A stretch of 64,000 nucleotides of DNA, taken from positions 124,001 through 188,000 of the forward strand of contig NZ_JADFFK010000013.1 of the NCBI RefSeq assembly GCF_015223355.1, in the 5' to 3' direction. The translations under genes were made by a program, and so were the position numbers. Position 1 is the stretch's first letter; every line of letters begins with the position of its first letter. Below the pieces are notes generated by a model that was not told the DNA's origin, did not search any database, and saw only the letters and a list, made by a program, of their open reading frames with translations. The stretch is from Salipiger mangrovisoli (GTDB lineage: Bacteria; Pseudomonadota; Alphaproteobacteria; Rhodobacterales; Rhodobacteraceae). Below are positions 17,327 through 26,155 of the stretch, piece after piece.

Positions 17327-18655
17327 TCAGTTGGCGGGGCCGAGCAGGCCGAGGGAAAGTTGCGGGAAGGCGCCGATCACCGCCAGCCCGATCAGGCAGA
17401 CCAGCAGGAAGGGCATCGCGCCACGGGCGACCCGCTCGATCGGCAGGCGGGTGACGTTGGCGGCGACGTAAAGGTTGATGCCGACCGGCGGTGTGATCAG
17501 CCCGATGGCAAGGTTGACCATCACCAGCACGCCGAACCAGACCGGATCCCAGCCCAGCTCGCGCACCACCGGCATGAAGATCGGCAGGCAGATGAACATC
17601 ACGGTGACCGCGTCCATGAACATGCCCGCGATCAGCAGGATGACCATGATGACCAGCAGGATCACGCCCTCGTTGCCCGAAAGGCCAAGCAGTGCGCCCG
17701 AGTAGGTGCCGACCAGATCCTCGACCGTCACCACCCAGCCGAAGAGGCTGGCGTAGGCGACGACCAGCATCACCGTCGCCGAGGACGCGGCGGCGTTGGA
17801 CAGCGAGTTGTAAAGACCCGAAAGGGTCAGCGTGCGGTAGATCAGCCCGCCGACCAGCAGCGCATAGACTGTCGCGACCAGCGCCGCCTCGGTCGGGGTG
17901 AAGACACCCGAGTAGATGCCGCCAAGGATGACGACGGGCGTCATCAGGCCCCAGAAGCTCTCCTTGAACGACAGCCACAGGCGCTGGCCGTAGGGCTTGT
18001 CGGCATGCGGCATCGGGCTCAGTTTCTCCAGCGCGGCGGCGCGACCGGACTGCGGCTTTGCGAAGGGCAGCGTCAGCAGCATCATCACGCCCATGAAAAG
18101 GCCGGGCAGGATGGCGGCAAGGAAAAGGTGCGAGATCGAGGTCTCGGCGATCACGCCATAGATGACCAGCCCGATCGACGGCGGGATGACGATCGACAGC
18201 GCCGCGCCGGTGCAGACCAGCCCCGCGGCATAGGGTTTCGGGTAACCGTCCTCTTCCATGCCCTTGATGATCATCGGCCCGATGGCGGCGACCGAGGCCG
18301 GCCCCGAGCCGCTCACCGCGCCCCAGAAGAGGCACACGGTTGTCCCTACCACACCCATGCCGCCGGGGGTTGCGCCGATCAGCACGCGGAAGAAGCGGAT
18401 CATCCGCTCGGCGATGCCGAGCGAGCCCATGAGGGTGCCCGCGAGGATGAAGAAGGGGATGGCCAGCAGCGAGAACTTGGTGATGCCGGTGGCGATGAGA
18501 TCGCCTGCCAGTTCAAGGCCAAAGCCGATCTGCCACATGGCGTAGATCGCCGAGAGGCCGAGCGAGAAGGCCACCGGCACGCGCAGCGCGAGCAGGATGA
18601 AGAACAGGATCACCATCTCGGTGCCCGCGGGAAGTCCGGGGAAGAGGTCAAACAT
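17327..18655 (-). CDS. TRAP transporter large permease (DctM type)
   Basis: A 442-residue membrane protein with about twelve helices, the ion-coupled translocation subunit of a tripartite ATP-independent periplasmic transporter. Typical features are AIPFFILAGTLMGSLGIAERMIRF, GAVSGSGPASVAAIG, and FMDAVTVMFICLPIFMPV near the C-terminal third. It overlaps the small permease gene by eight bases. Substrate class is probably an organic acid, given the SDR, thiolase and CoA-ligase genes around it. Confidence 0.93.
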   Translation of the reverse strand: MFDLFPGLPAGTEMVILFFILLALRVPVAFSLGLSAIYAMWQIGFGLELAGDLIATGITKFSLLAIPFFILAGTLMGSLGIAERMIRFFRVLIGATPGGMGVVGTTVCLFWGAVSGSGPASVAAIGPMIIKGMEEDGYPKPYAAGLVCTGAALSIVIPPSIGLVIYGVIAETSISHLFLAAILPGLFMGVMMLLTLPFAKPQSGRAAALEKLSPMPHADKPYGQRLWLSFKESFWGLMTPVVILGGIYSGVFTPTEAALVATVYALLVGGLIYRTLTLSGLYNSLSNAAASSATVMLVVAYASLFGWVVTVEDLVGTYSGALLGLSGNEGVILLVIMVILLIAGMFMDAVTVMFICLPIFMPVVRELGWDPVWFGVLVMVNLAIGLITPPVGINLYVAANVTRLPIERVARGAMPFLLVCLIGLAVIGAFPQLSLGLLGPAN

Positions 18656-19136
18656 CGGGGATCACCTCGTGGTCCTCGCCGGTGCGCCAGACCACCCAGG
18701 CGTGCTGCAGGTAGCGGATCAGCACCAGCGCGAAGCCGAAAGGCACGGCGGCCTGGTAGTACCACGCCGGGATCTGCAGCCCATAAGAACGCATGCCGTT
18801 GTCGATGAGGTTGGTCATCGCCTGCCAGGAGAAATACGCCGAGAGCACCAGCAAGAGCGCCGAGGCCAGCACCGAGAGCGCGAAGACGACACGGCGCGCC
18901 GGGCGCGGCAGCATGTCGTGCACCAGACCCACGGCAAGGTGCTCGCCGCGCCTTGCGGCGATGGCGGCGCCGAAGATGGTCAGCAGCAGGAAGCCGTTGG
19001 TCAGCAGCTCCTCGGTGGCGGCCAGCGAGTAATGCGTGCCGTAGCGCACCACCACATTGGCAAAGCCGAGAAAGGTCATGGCCAGGAAGAGCACCGCGCA
19101 GATGATCTTCTCGGCCTCGCGCAGGATGAAGGCCAT
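18648..19136 (-). CDS. TRAP transporter small permease (DctQ type)
   Basis: A 162-residue membrane protein with four predicted helices, the DctQ subunit that pairs with the large permease. It begins MAFILREAEKIICAVLFLAMTFLGFANVVVRY, a standard DctQ opening. The ATG at 19136 follows GGGAGG by a few bases; in-frame codons further upstream lack such a site. The gene overlaps the large permease gene. Confidence 0.9.
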   Translation of the reverse strand: MAFILREAEKIICAVLFLAMTFLGFANVVVRYGTHYSLAATEELLTNGFLLLTIFGAAIAARRGEHLAVGLVHDMLPRPARRVVFALSVLASALLLVLSAYFSWQAMTNLIDNGMRSYGLQIPAWYYQAAVPFGFALVLIRYLQHAWVVWRTGEDHEVIPDV

Positions 19137-19165
19137 TGCCCCTCCCAATGCTCAGAAGGACGAAA

Positions 19166-19189
19166 GGCGTGTCCCCGCGGGGACACGCC
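19166..19189 (-). terminator. Perfect inverted repeat between TRAP binding protein and permeases
   Basis: Arms GGCGTGTCCCC and GGGGACACGCC around a two-base centre, a 24-base perfect palindrome just below the binding-protein stop and before the small permease start. In TRAP operons a hairpin at this spot usually blocks 3' decay or partly terminates, keeping the binding protein in excess over the permease. No T-run follows. Confidence 0.65.
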
Positions 19190-19200
19190 GTCTTGCGGGG

Positions 19201-20205
19201 TTACTTCGCGCCGTCGATGGCGGTCTGGAAGCTCTGCACCAGCTCGGGGCCGACCTTGGCCGCCCATTCGTCGAAGGCGGGCTTGGTGGCTTCCTTGAAG
19301 GCGGCCAGTTCCTCGGCCGACGGCTCGTAGACCTCCATGCCCTTCTCGCGCAGGAAGTCGATGCCCGTCGCGGTGGCCTCGCGGCTGATCTCGCGCTGGT
19401 AGGTCATCGCCTCCTCGGCGGCAGTCTTCAGCTTGGCCTGGGTGTCGGCGTCGTAGCTGTCCCATTTCTTCTGGCTGATGCCGATGAAGATCGGGTCATA
19501 GGAATAGTGCCAGGTCGTCAGGTATTTCTGCACCTCGTAGACCTGCTGCGGGATGATCACCGCGCCGATCGGGTTTTCCTGGCCGTCCACCACGCCCTGC
19601 TGCAGCGCGGTCATCGTCTCGCCCCACTGCATCTGCTGCGGGTTGGCGCCAAGCGCGTTCATCACGTCGATGTACATCGGGCCGGCAACGCGCATGTTGA
19701 GGCCCTTCATGTCGTCGGGGCCGTGCACCGGGCGGGTGTTGTTGGTCACCTCGCGGAAGCCGTTCTCGCCCCAGGCGAGAACGACGATGCCCTTGCCCTT
19801 GAGGATCTCTGCCAGCTTGGCGCCGGGCTCGCCCTGCGTGGTCGCGTCGACCTGCGCGTAATCGGCATAGAGGTAGGGCAGCGAGAAGGCCGCCATCTCG
19901 GGCACCAGCGGGGTCACGTTGATCGCCGAGGTCACCACGAGATCGAGCGCGCCGCGGCCGACCATCTCGGCCTGGCGCATCTGGTCGCCGCCGGCGAGCT
20001 GGGCGTTCGGGAAGACGCGCACGGTGAGATCACCGCCGGTCGCATCCGAGAGCAGCTCGGCGAACTTGTCGGCGCCCTTCTGCCAGGTGGTGGTGTCGCC
20101 GGTGTTGTGCGACAGGCGCAGGGTCTCGGCGGCGGCAGCGCCGACCATCAGCGCGCCCGCGAGCACGGTTGCGAGGGCGGTGGTGCCCAGTTTCGCGAAA
20201 GTCAT
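19201..20205 (-). CDS. TRAP transporter substrate-binding protein (DctP type)
   Basis: Periplasmic binding protein of 334 residues with a cleavable signal (TTALATVLAGALMVGAAAAE). The conserved features of the DctP family are present: WGENGFREVTNNTRPVHGPDDMKGLNMRV with the carboxylate-binding arginines, then GANPQQMQWGE and QQGVVDGQENP. It is the first gene of the TRAP/SDR operon, with GGGAGG five bases before its ATG. It binds an organic acid whose identity is not evident; the catabolic genes across the divergent promoter suggest one that is activated to a CoA thioester. Confidence 0.93.
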   Translation of the reverse strand: MTFAKLGTTALATVLAGALMVGAAAAETLRLSHNTGDTTTWQKGADKFAELLSDATGGDLTVRVFPNAQLAGGDQMRQAEMVGRGALDLVVTSAINVTPLVPEMAAFSLPYLYADYAQVDATTQGEPGAKLAEILKGKGIVVLAWGENGFREVTNNTRPVHGPDDMKGLNMRVAGPMYIDVMNALGANPQQMQWGETMTALQQGVVDGQENPIGAVIIPQQVYEVQKYLTTWHYSYDPIFIGISQKKWDSYDADTQAKLKTAAEEAMTYQREISREATATGIDFLREKGMEVYEPSAEELAAFKEATKPAFDEWAAKVGPELVQSFQTAIDGAK

Positions 20206-20282
20206 TCTGTCCTCCCAGGAGTCTCGGGCCGCCCTCGGCCCCGCCCTGCGCGACCTCCCTGCCCCGCACGACGATCCACATC

Positions 20283-20408
20283 ATGGAACAGTTTCATTGC
20301 CACGGACAAGAAGAACTTGCAATATTCCGAAAGGAACAAAATATTGCACCGCAACTTTACGAAGTCTCGTGGGAGGAGACGGGCCTGTATGGTCCATATT
20401 ATGGAACA
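20283..20408. promoter_or_regulatory. Divergent control region with three palindromes
   Basis: Low-GC region between the TRAP operon and the IclR gene. It holds ATGGAAC-A-GTTTCAT (20283-20297, six of seven matching), a nested element with outer arms TGCAATAT/ATATTGCA (20318-20348) around TTCC-GAAA-GGAA (20325-20336), and TGGTCCATA-T-TATGGAACA (20390-20408, eight of nine), which covers the regulator's start codon. Sites of this size fit IclR dimers. The last one would allow autorepression. Which palindromes are bound is an inference. Confidence 0.55.
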
Positions 20409-21219
20409 CCCTAGGACAGAGAGCAGCGCCGGCAGCCTCGGCGGAAGCCAGAGCGTCGATCGCGCGCTGGCGCTGCTCGGCATGGTCGGACGCCGCCCCT
20501 CGGAGGGCGCGAGCCTCGGCGAGCTGGTGGCCGAGAGCGGGCTCAACAAGCCGACGGTGCGCCGGCTGATGCTGGCGCTGATCCGCAACGGCATGGTCGA
20601 GCAGAACGAGGCGACGCGGCGCTACTTCCTGGGCGAGGAATCCTACATTCTCGGCACCTTCGCGGCGCATCGGCACGGGCTGCTGGAGCTGTCCTTCGAG
20701 ACGCTGGCGCGGCTGGCGCAGACCACCGGGGATGCCGCCTTCCTGTCGGTCCGGCGCGGCTTCTCGGCGCTCTGCCTGCACCGCGAGGAAGGCACTTATC
20801 CCATCCGCACCTATGCGTTGATGACGGGGCGGCTGCACCCTCTGGGGGTCGGCGCTGGCTCTCTGGCGATGCTCTCGGCCCTGCCCGATGCCGAGGTCGA
20901 TGCCGCGCTCGCCGCCAATGCCGCGCGACTGGCGCAGGACTACCCGATGCTCCAACCCGAGGAGATTCGCACCCGCGTCGCGCAGACGCGGGAACAGGGC
21001 TACGCGCTGAATCCCGGCCTGGTGATCCCCGATTCCTGGGGCCTCGGCATCGCGCTGCGCCGCCCGGATGGCGCGCTGGCGGGGGCGCTCTCGCTCGCCG
21101 CCATCGAAAGCCGCATGCAGCAGCCGCGCCGGGAGGAGCTCGTCATGCAGCTGCGCGCGGCCGCGCAGGAGATCGAACACACGCTTGCGCAGCTCTACGC
21201 CGCGCGCACCCGCATTTGA
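20389..21219 (+). CDS. IclR-family transcriptional regulator
   Basis: A 276-residue regulator with an N-terminal winged helix-turn-helix (about 22-85; SLGELVAESGLNKPTVRRLMLALI) and a C-terminal IclR effector domain (GDAAFLSVRRGFSALCLHREEG, then RTRVAQTREQGYALNPG). It starts at ATG 20389 because GGAGGAG lies ten bases upstream; a second in-frame ATG at 20401 lies within the palindrome. It sits between the divergent TRAP operon and the thiolase/ligase operon, so it probably controls both in response to the substrate or its CoA ester. Confidence 0.9.
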   Translation: MVHIMEHPRTESSAGSLGGSQSVDRALALLGMVGRRPSEGASLGELVAESGLNKPTVRRLMLALIRNGMVEQNEATRRYFLGEESYILGTFAAHRHGLLELSFETLARLAQTTGDAAFLSVRRGFSALCLHREEGTYPIRTYALMTGRLHPLGVGAGSLAMLSALPDAEVDAALAANAARLAQDYPMLQPEEIRTRVAQTREQGYALNPGLVIPDSWGLGIALRRPDGALAGALSLAAIESRMQQPRREELVMQLRAAAQEIEHTLAQLYAARTRI

Positions 21220-21229
21220 GGAGGACATG

Positions 21230-22399
21230 ATGAAAGACCCACAGATCGTCGGTTGGGGCCACACCCCGTTTGGCAAGTCCGAGCATCCCGACACCGAAAG
21301 CCTGATGGCCGCTGCCGTGGCCGAGGCGCTGGAGCACGCCGGGATCAGCCCCGAGGATGTCGACGGGATCTTCACCGGCGTCTTCAACAACGGCTTCTCG
21401 CAGCAGGATTTCCAGGGCGCACTGGTCGCCATGGGCGACGAACGCTTCGCCCACACCCCCGCGACGCGCTACGAGAACGCCTGCGCCACCGGCTCCGCCG
21501 CACTGCACGGGGCGATGGATTTCATCGCCGCCGGGCGCGGCCGCATCGCGCTGGTCGTCGGGGCCGAGAAGATGACCGCCACCCCCACGCCCGAGGTCGG
21601 CGACATCCTCCTCGGGGCCAGCTACTGCAAGGAAGAGGCGGGCATCAGCGGCGGCTTCGCCGGGCTCTTCGGGCAGATCGCCGGCAGCTACTTCCAGCGC
21701 TACGGCGACAAGAGCGAAGAGCTGGCGATGATCGCCGCCAAGAACCACTCCAACGGCATGGCCAACCCGCTGGCGCACATGCGCAAGGACTTCGGCACCG
21801 CCTTCTGCAACACGGTCTCGGACAAGAACCCCATTGTCGCCGGGCCGCTGCGCCGCACCGACTGCTCGCTGGTCTCCGACGGGGCGGCGGTGCTGGTGCT
21901 GGCCGATGCCGAGACCGCCGCCGGGATGCAGCGCGCCATCGCCTTCCGTGCGCGAAGCCACGTCAACGAGATCATGGCCCTGTCGCGCCGCGACGTGCTG
22001 GAGTTTGCAGGCGCCCGCCGGGCGTGGGCGCAGGCCTTCAAGACCTCGGGGCTAACCCTCGACGACCTCTCGCTGGTCGAAACCCACGACTGCTTCACCA
22101 TCGCCGAGATGTTGGAATACGAGGCCATGGGACTTGCCGAGCGCGGCCAGGGTGGCCGGGTGATCCGCGAGGGCATCACCGCCAAGGACGGCAAGCTGCC
22201 GGTCAACGCCTCGGGCGGGCTGAAGTCCAAGGGCCACCCCATCGGCGCCACTGGCGTGTCGCTGCACGTCATGGCGGCGATGCAGCTTGCCGGCGACGCG
22301 GGCGAGATGCAGATCCCCGGCGCCGAGATCGCCGGCGTGTTCAACATGGGCGGCGCGGCGGTGACCAACTACGTGTCGATCCTGGAGCGGGTGAAATGA
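21230..22399 (+). CDS. Thiolase-family acyltransferase (SCP-x-like)
   Basis: A 389-residue thiolase-fold enzyme related to the sterol-carrier-protein-x type group. The nucleophile cysteine lies in YENACATGSAALHGAM (Cys85), and the C-terminal catalytic loop reads NASGGLKSKGHPIGATG. It would cleave a 3-ketoacyl-CoA with coenzyme A, or condense in reverse. The second of two adjacent ATGs (21227, 21230) has the better spacing to AGGAGG. It follows the IclR gene by ten bases and overlaps the CoA-ligase gene (ATGA), so all are one operon. Confidence 0.87.
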   Translation: MKDPQIVGWGHTPFGKSEHPDTESLMAAAVAEALEHAGISPEDVDGIFTGVFNNGFSQQDFQGALVAMGDERFAHTPATRYENACATGSAALHGAMDFIAAGRGRIALVVGAEKMTATPTPEVGDILLGASYCKEEAGISGGFAGLFGQIAGSYFQRYGDKSEELAMIAAKNHSNGMANPLAHMRKDFGTAFCNTVSDKNPIVAGPLRRTDCSLVSDGAAVLVLADAETAAGMQRAIAFRARSHVNEIMALSRRDVLEFAGARRAWAQAFKTSGLTLDDLSLVETHDCFTIAEMLEYEAMGLAERGQGGRVIREGITAKDGKLPVNASGGLKSKGHPIGATGVSLHVMAAMQLAGDAGEMQIPGAEIAGVFNMGGAAVTNYVSILERVK

Positions 22400-24009
22400 C
22401 CATCGACCTCTCGGGCGGCCTGCCGCCCGTTTCGACGCGGGTGATGAACCTCGCGAACTTCCTGACCGAGAGTGCCCGCCGCCACCCCGGCGACATCGGC
22501 TTCGTCTGGGGCGCGCAGACCTGGACCTGGGCCGAGATGGAGGCGCGCTCTGCGGCCTTCGCCGCCGCGCTGTCCGGAAAGTTCGGCCTGAAGAAGGGCG
22601 ACCGTCTGCTGGTCCAGTCGGCGAACAACAACCAGATGTTCGAGGCGATGTTCGCCTGCTGGCGCATCGGCGCGGTCTGGGTGCCCGCCAACTTCCGCCA
22701 GTCGCCCGAGGATATCGCCTTCCTCGCACAGAGCTCGCAGGCGAAGGGGATGCTCTGCGAGGCCACCTTCCCCGAGCACGCCGCTGCCTGCGACGGTCTC
22801 GGCTTCGTGGTCGGCATCGGCGAGGGCCTGGGAGAGAGCTACGAAAGCCTTGTCGCCGCCCACCTCGGCCAGCGCCCGCCGCAGGCCGAGGTCCAGCGCG
22901 ACGATCCCTGCTGGTTCTTCTTCACCTCCGGCACCACCGGGCGGCCCAAGGCGGCGGTGCTGACCCATGGCCAGATGGCCTTTGTCGTCACCAACCACCT
23001 CTGCGACCTGATGCCCGGCACCGGGCCCGAGGATGCCTCGATCGTTGTCGCGCCGCTGTCGCATGGCGCGGGCATCCACCAACTCGCGCAGGTGGCGCAT
23101 GGGGTGAAGACGATCCTGCCCGCGAGCGCGAAGTTCGACCCCGACGAGATCTGGGGGCTGGTGGCGAAGTGGAAGATCACCAACCTCTTCACCGTGCCGA
23201 CCATCGTCAAGCTGCTGGTCGAGCACCCCTCGGCGCAGGCCCACGATCATTCGAGCCTGCGCTACATGATCTATGCGGGCGCGCCCATGTACCGCGCCGA
23301 TCAGATCCGCGCGCTGCAGGTGCTGGGTCCGAAGCTGGTGCAGTATTTCGGCCTCGGCGAGGTCACCGGCAACATCACCGTGCTGCCGCCCGCGCATCAC
23401 TCGACAGATGATAGCGCCATGCGCATCGGCTCCTGCGGCTTCGCTCGCACCGGCATGCAGGTGCAGATCCAGGATGCCGAGGGCAAGGAAGTGGCCCCCG
23501 GCGAGACCGGCGAGATCGCCGTCATCGGCCCCGCCGTCTTCGCCGGCTACTTCGACAACCCCGAGGCCAACGCCAAGAGCTTCCGGAACGGATGGTTCCT
23601 GACCGGCGATCTGGGGCACATGGACGCCGAAGGCTTCGTCTACCTGACGGGCCGCGCCTCGGACATGTACATCTCGGGCGGCTCGAACATCTACCCGCGC
23701 GAGATCGAGGAAAAAATCCTGCTCCACCCCGAGGTCTCGGAAGTCGCCGTGCTCGGCATGCCCGATCCGGTCTGGGGCGAGATCGGCGTCGCGGTCTGCG
23801 TGGCGCGCGGCGCGGGCGTCGCCCCGGACGCGCTGCTGGGCTGGCTGGCCCCGAAATTGGCCCGCTACAAGATGCCCCGGCACGTGGTGTTCTGGGACGA
23901 GATGCCGAAGAGCGCCTATGGCAAGATCACCAAGAAAATGATCCGCGAAGAGCTGATCGCGCGCGGTGATCTGCCCGAAACCGAACCAAGGGCGACCCCG
24001 GCCAGATGA
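22396..24009 (+). CDS. Acyl-CoA synthetase (AMP-forming)
   Basis: ANL-superfamily ligase of 537 residues that activates a carboxylic acid to its CoA thioester through an adenylate. Motifs in order: FFFTSGTTGRPKAAVLTH (phosphate-binding loop, about 174-190), YFGLGEVTGNIT, GWFLTGDLGHMDAEGF, and the C-terminal lysine in SAYGKITKKMIRE. It belongs with fatty-acyl or aromatic acid ligases; exact substrate unknown. It is coupled to thiolase before it and to the DUF296-like gene after it. Confidence 0.9.
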   Translation: MTIDLSGGLPPVSTRVMNLANFLTESARRHPGDIGFVWGAQTWTWAEMEARSAAFAAALSGKFGLKKGDRLLVQSANNNQMFEAMFACWRIGAVWVPANFRQSPEDIAFLAQSSQAKGMLCEATFPEHAAACDGLGFVVGIGEGLGESYESLVAAHLGQRPPQAEVQRDDPCWFFFTSGTTGRPKAAVLTHGQMAFVVTNHLCDLMPGTGPEDASIVVAPLSHGAGIHQLAQVAHGVKTILPASAKFDPDEIWGLVAKWKITNLFTVPTIVKLLVEHPSAQAHDHSSLRYMIYAGAPMYRADQIRALQVLGPKLVQYFGLGEVTGNITVLPPAHHSTDDSAMRIGSCGFARTGMQVQIQDAEGKEVAPGETGEIAVIGPAVFAGYFDNPEANAKSFRNGWFLTGDLGHMDAEGFVYLTGRASDMYISGGSNIYPREIEEKILLHPEVSEVAVLGMPDPVWGEIGVAVCVARGAGVAPDALLGWLAPKLARYKMPRHVVFWDEMPKSAYGKITKKMIREELIARGDLPETEPRATPAR

Positions 24010-24872
24010 GTCCCTTGCAGCTCTTGACCCATCCCGGCCCGCGCAGCGAGGCCCGCTTCACCGCCCTGCCCTGCCACGCGCAGCCGGTGGAGCTGCGGCT
24101 CGCCGCCGGGATGAGCTTCGAGAAGGCGGTGGTGCAGGGCTTCGCCGAGGCGGGCTTCACGGCGGGCTACCTCCGGCTTTCCGGGGCGCCCTGCGCGCGG
24201 CTCTCCTACGTGATCCCAGCGCCCGCGCCGGGCGATGGCCGCGCCGCCTGGTACAGCAAGACACACGTGCTCGACACCGCGGTGATCTCCGAGGCCGGGC
24301 TGCACCTTGGCATGAAGCAGGGCGCTCCCTTCCTACATTGTCACGGACTCTGGTCCGGGCCGGACGGCGCGCAGCGCATGGGGCACCTGCTGGCCCCGGA
24401 CTCCGAACTGGCGCAGGAGATGACCGTGCAGGGCTGGGGCATCACCGGCGCGGCGCTCGCCGTGACCCCCGATCCAGAGACCGGCTTTGACCTCTTCGCG
24501 CCGGTGGTCCAGGGCAGCAGCGCCGGTGACGGGCTGCCTGCGCTGCTCTGCACCCTGCGCCCCAACGAGGATCCGCACGCGCTGCTCGCCGAGGCCGGCG
24601 CGCCGCTCGGCCGGGCCCGCATCGAGGGCATCGGCAGCCTCGTGCACACCAGCTTCGAAGCCAGCCAGCTCGAAAGCTATGCCACCGAGGTGTTGCTGCG
24701 CGCCGGGCGGCTGACCGGCGACAGCGTCATTCTCAACGCAGCGTCGGTGGGCTTCGACGGCGCGCCGATGGCGGGGGTGCTGCGTCCGCATGGCAACCGC
24801 ATCTGCATCACCGCCGAAGTGCTGCTGATCGGTGATCAGACACGAGGCCCCCTGGGCGACAGCGCCCCATAG
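24006..24872 (+). CDS. DUF296/PPC-domain-like protein, apparently duplicated domain
   Basis: A 288-residue soluble protein. The central part (APFLHCHGLWSGPDGAQRMGHLLAPDSELAQEMTVQ in pieces) resembles the plant-and-prokaryote conserved domain (DUF296), where His residues sit in an HIH/HCHG strand followed by GGHLL. A second, weaker copy may be present at about 195-280. It is coupled to the CoA-ligase gene (ATGA overlap). The role in the pathway is unknown; members of this family are often found beside catabolic operons. Confidence 0.65.
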   Translation: MSPLQLLTHPGPRSEARFTALPCHAQPVELRLAAGMSFEKAVVQGFAEAGFTAGYLRLSGAPCARLSYVIPAPAPGDGRAAWYSKTHVLDTAVISEAGLHLGMKQGAPFLHCHGLWSGPDGAQRMGHLLAPDSELAQEMTVQGWGITGAALAVTPDPETGFDLFAPVVQGSSAGDGLPALLCTLRPNEDPHALLAEAGAPLGRARIEGIGSLVHTSFEASQLESYATEVLLRAGRLTGDSVILNAASVGFDGAPMAGVLRPHGNRICITAEVLLIGDQTRGPLGDSAP

Positions 24873-24912
24873 CCTGAGGGTCCGGCCTCCCTTTCAGGCC
24901 GTCCCCTCAGGC
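24872..24912. terminator. Bidirectional terminator-like hairpin
   Basis: Outer arms GCCTGAGGG/CCCTCAGGC plus inner arms CGGCCT/AGGCCG around CCCTTTC, at the tail-to-tail junction of the DUF296-like gene and the Lrp gene. Works on either strand by symmetry; no strong T-run. Confidence 0.65.
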
Positions 24913-24918
24913 CGCTCC

Positions 24919-25389
24919 TCACGCCGACTGCGTGTCGATCGGCAGCACGGTCTCCGCCTTCAGCCGCTTCAGGGCGAAGTTCGCCGACAGGTCGCGCACC
25001 GGGATCGCCTCGGTGATCTGTCGCCGCAACCGCTCGAAATCGCCCATGTCGCGCACCACGATGCGCAGCACGTAGTCGTGGCTGCCGGCAAGCTGGTAGG
25101 CCTCCATGACCTCCGGAAGCCCCGCGACCACCTCCTCGAAGCGGCGCTGCCAGTCGGCGCTCTGCTCCGGCGCCGAGATACCGGCAAAGACGGTAAGCCC
25201 GAGCCCCAGCCGCTCGGGATCGACCAGCGCCACGCGGCCCCGGATCACCCCCGCCTTCTGCAGCTTGTGCAGGCGTTTCCAGCAGGGCGTCGGCGACAGG
25301 CCCACCATGTCGGCCAGCCGCGCCAGCGGCACCGTCGCATCGCCCATCAGCGTGGCGACGATCTTGCGGTCTATTCGGTCGAGCTCCAT
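24919..25389 (-). CDS. Lrp/AsnC-family transcriptional regulator
   Basis: A 156-residue regulator with an N-terminal helix-turn-helix (LDRIDRKIVATLMGDATVPLARLADMVGLSP in pieces, residues 3-45) and a C-terminal RAM/AsnC effector domain (GSHDYVLRIVVRDMGDFERL). Such proteins sense amino acids or related metabolites. GGAGG lies seven bases before the ATG. It is divergent to the Rrf2 gene with a 127-base gap; its target is not evident from context. Confidence 0.88.
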   Translation of the reverse strand: MELDRIDRKIVATLMGDATVPLARLADMVGLSPTPCWKRLHKLQKAGVIRGRVALVDPERLGLGLTVFAGISAPEQSADWQRRFEEVVAGLPEVMEAYQLAGSHDYVLRIVVRDMGDFERLRRQITEAIPVRDLSANFALKRLKAETVLPIDTQSA

Positions 25390-25516
25390 CCGGGCGCCTC
25401 CTGCGACTCGGGTCCTTCGCTTCAGGATGGCTCAAATTTACAATAAGTCTACTGCCATTATCGTGATTAAAGAAAGACGACTTCTCCTGCCGTGAATTTG
25501 GTGATTTAATAGCGGG

Positions 25517-26020
25517 ATGATCACCCAGAAGACCAAATATGCTCTGAAATCGCTCATGGCGCTCGGCGCGCTCGAGCCGGGCACGCCGTTGACCATCGAG
25601 GAGGTCGCGCAACGGTCGGGTGCGCCGAAGCGCTTTCTCGAGCACATCCTGCTGGACCTGCGCAAATCGGGGTACCTCGGGGCCAAGCGCGGCCGCGCCG
25701 GCGGCTACTTCCTGATCCGCGAGCCCGCGAAGATCTCGCTCGGCGAGCTGCTGCAACAGATCGACGGTCCGATCGCGCCGCTGCCCTGCCTGTCGCGCCG
25801 CGCCTACCGCCGCTGCGAGGATTGCGACGACGAGCAAAGTTGCCAGCTGCGCCGGGTTTTCGGCGAGGTCTTCTACAGCTACCTGCTGCTGATCGAGTCG
25901 CTGACCCTTCAGGACTTGCTGAAAGATCCCGTGATGGCAGCAAAAACCTTCGGCACCGGCACGGCTGAAGCGGCGGCGCGGGAAAACGGATCATCGCGGG
26001 AGCCGGTCGCCGGAGAATAA
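25517..26020 (+). CDS. Rrf2-family transcriptional regulator with cysteine cluster
   Basis: A 167-residue regulator: Rrf2 winged helix (ALKSLMALGALEP, then EEVAQRSGAPKRFLEHILLDL and a wing at GRAGGYFL) followed by Cys91, Cys100, Cys103 and Cys109. This set of cysteines could hold an iron-sulfur cluster, though the spacing differs from IscR. The tail after about 140 is low-complexity. It stands 135 bases upstream of the sulfate transport operon on the same strand, so it likely senses sulfur or cysteine status and controls that operon. Confidence 0.85.
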   Translation: MITQKTKYALKSLMALGALEPGTPLTIEEVAQRSGAPKRFLEHILLDLRKSGYLGAKRGRAGGYFLIREPAKISLGELLQQIDGPIAPLPCLSRRAYRRCEDCDDEQSCQLRRVFGEVFYSYLLLIESLTLQDLLKDPVMAAKTFGTGTAEAAARENGSSREPVAGE

Positions 26021-26155
26021 AATTCTCCAACGGCGACGCAGAACGCTGAACCTCTTCTCTCGAAAACACGACTAAGACGGTGGATATTTAGGTCATTGGG
26101 CAATCCGCCCAGCTTCACCACCGGGCGATCCCGCCCGTCCGAAAGGAGGACCTGA

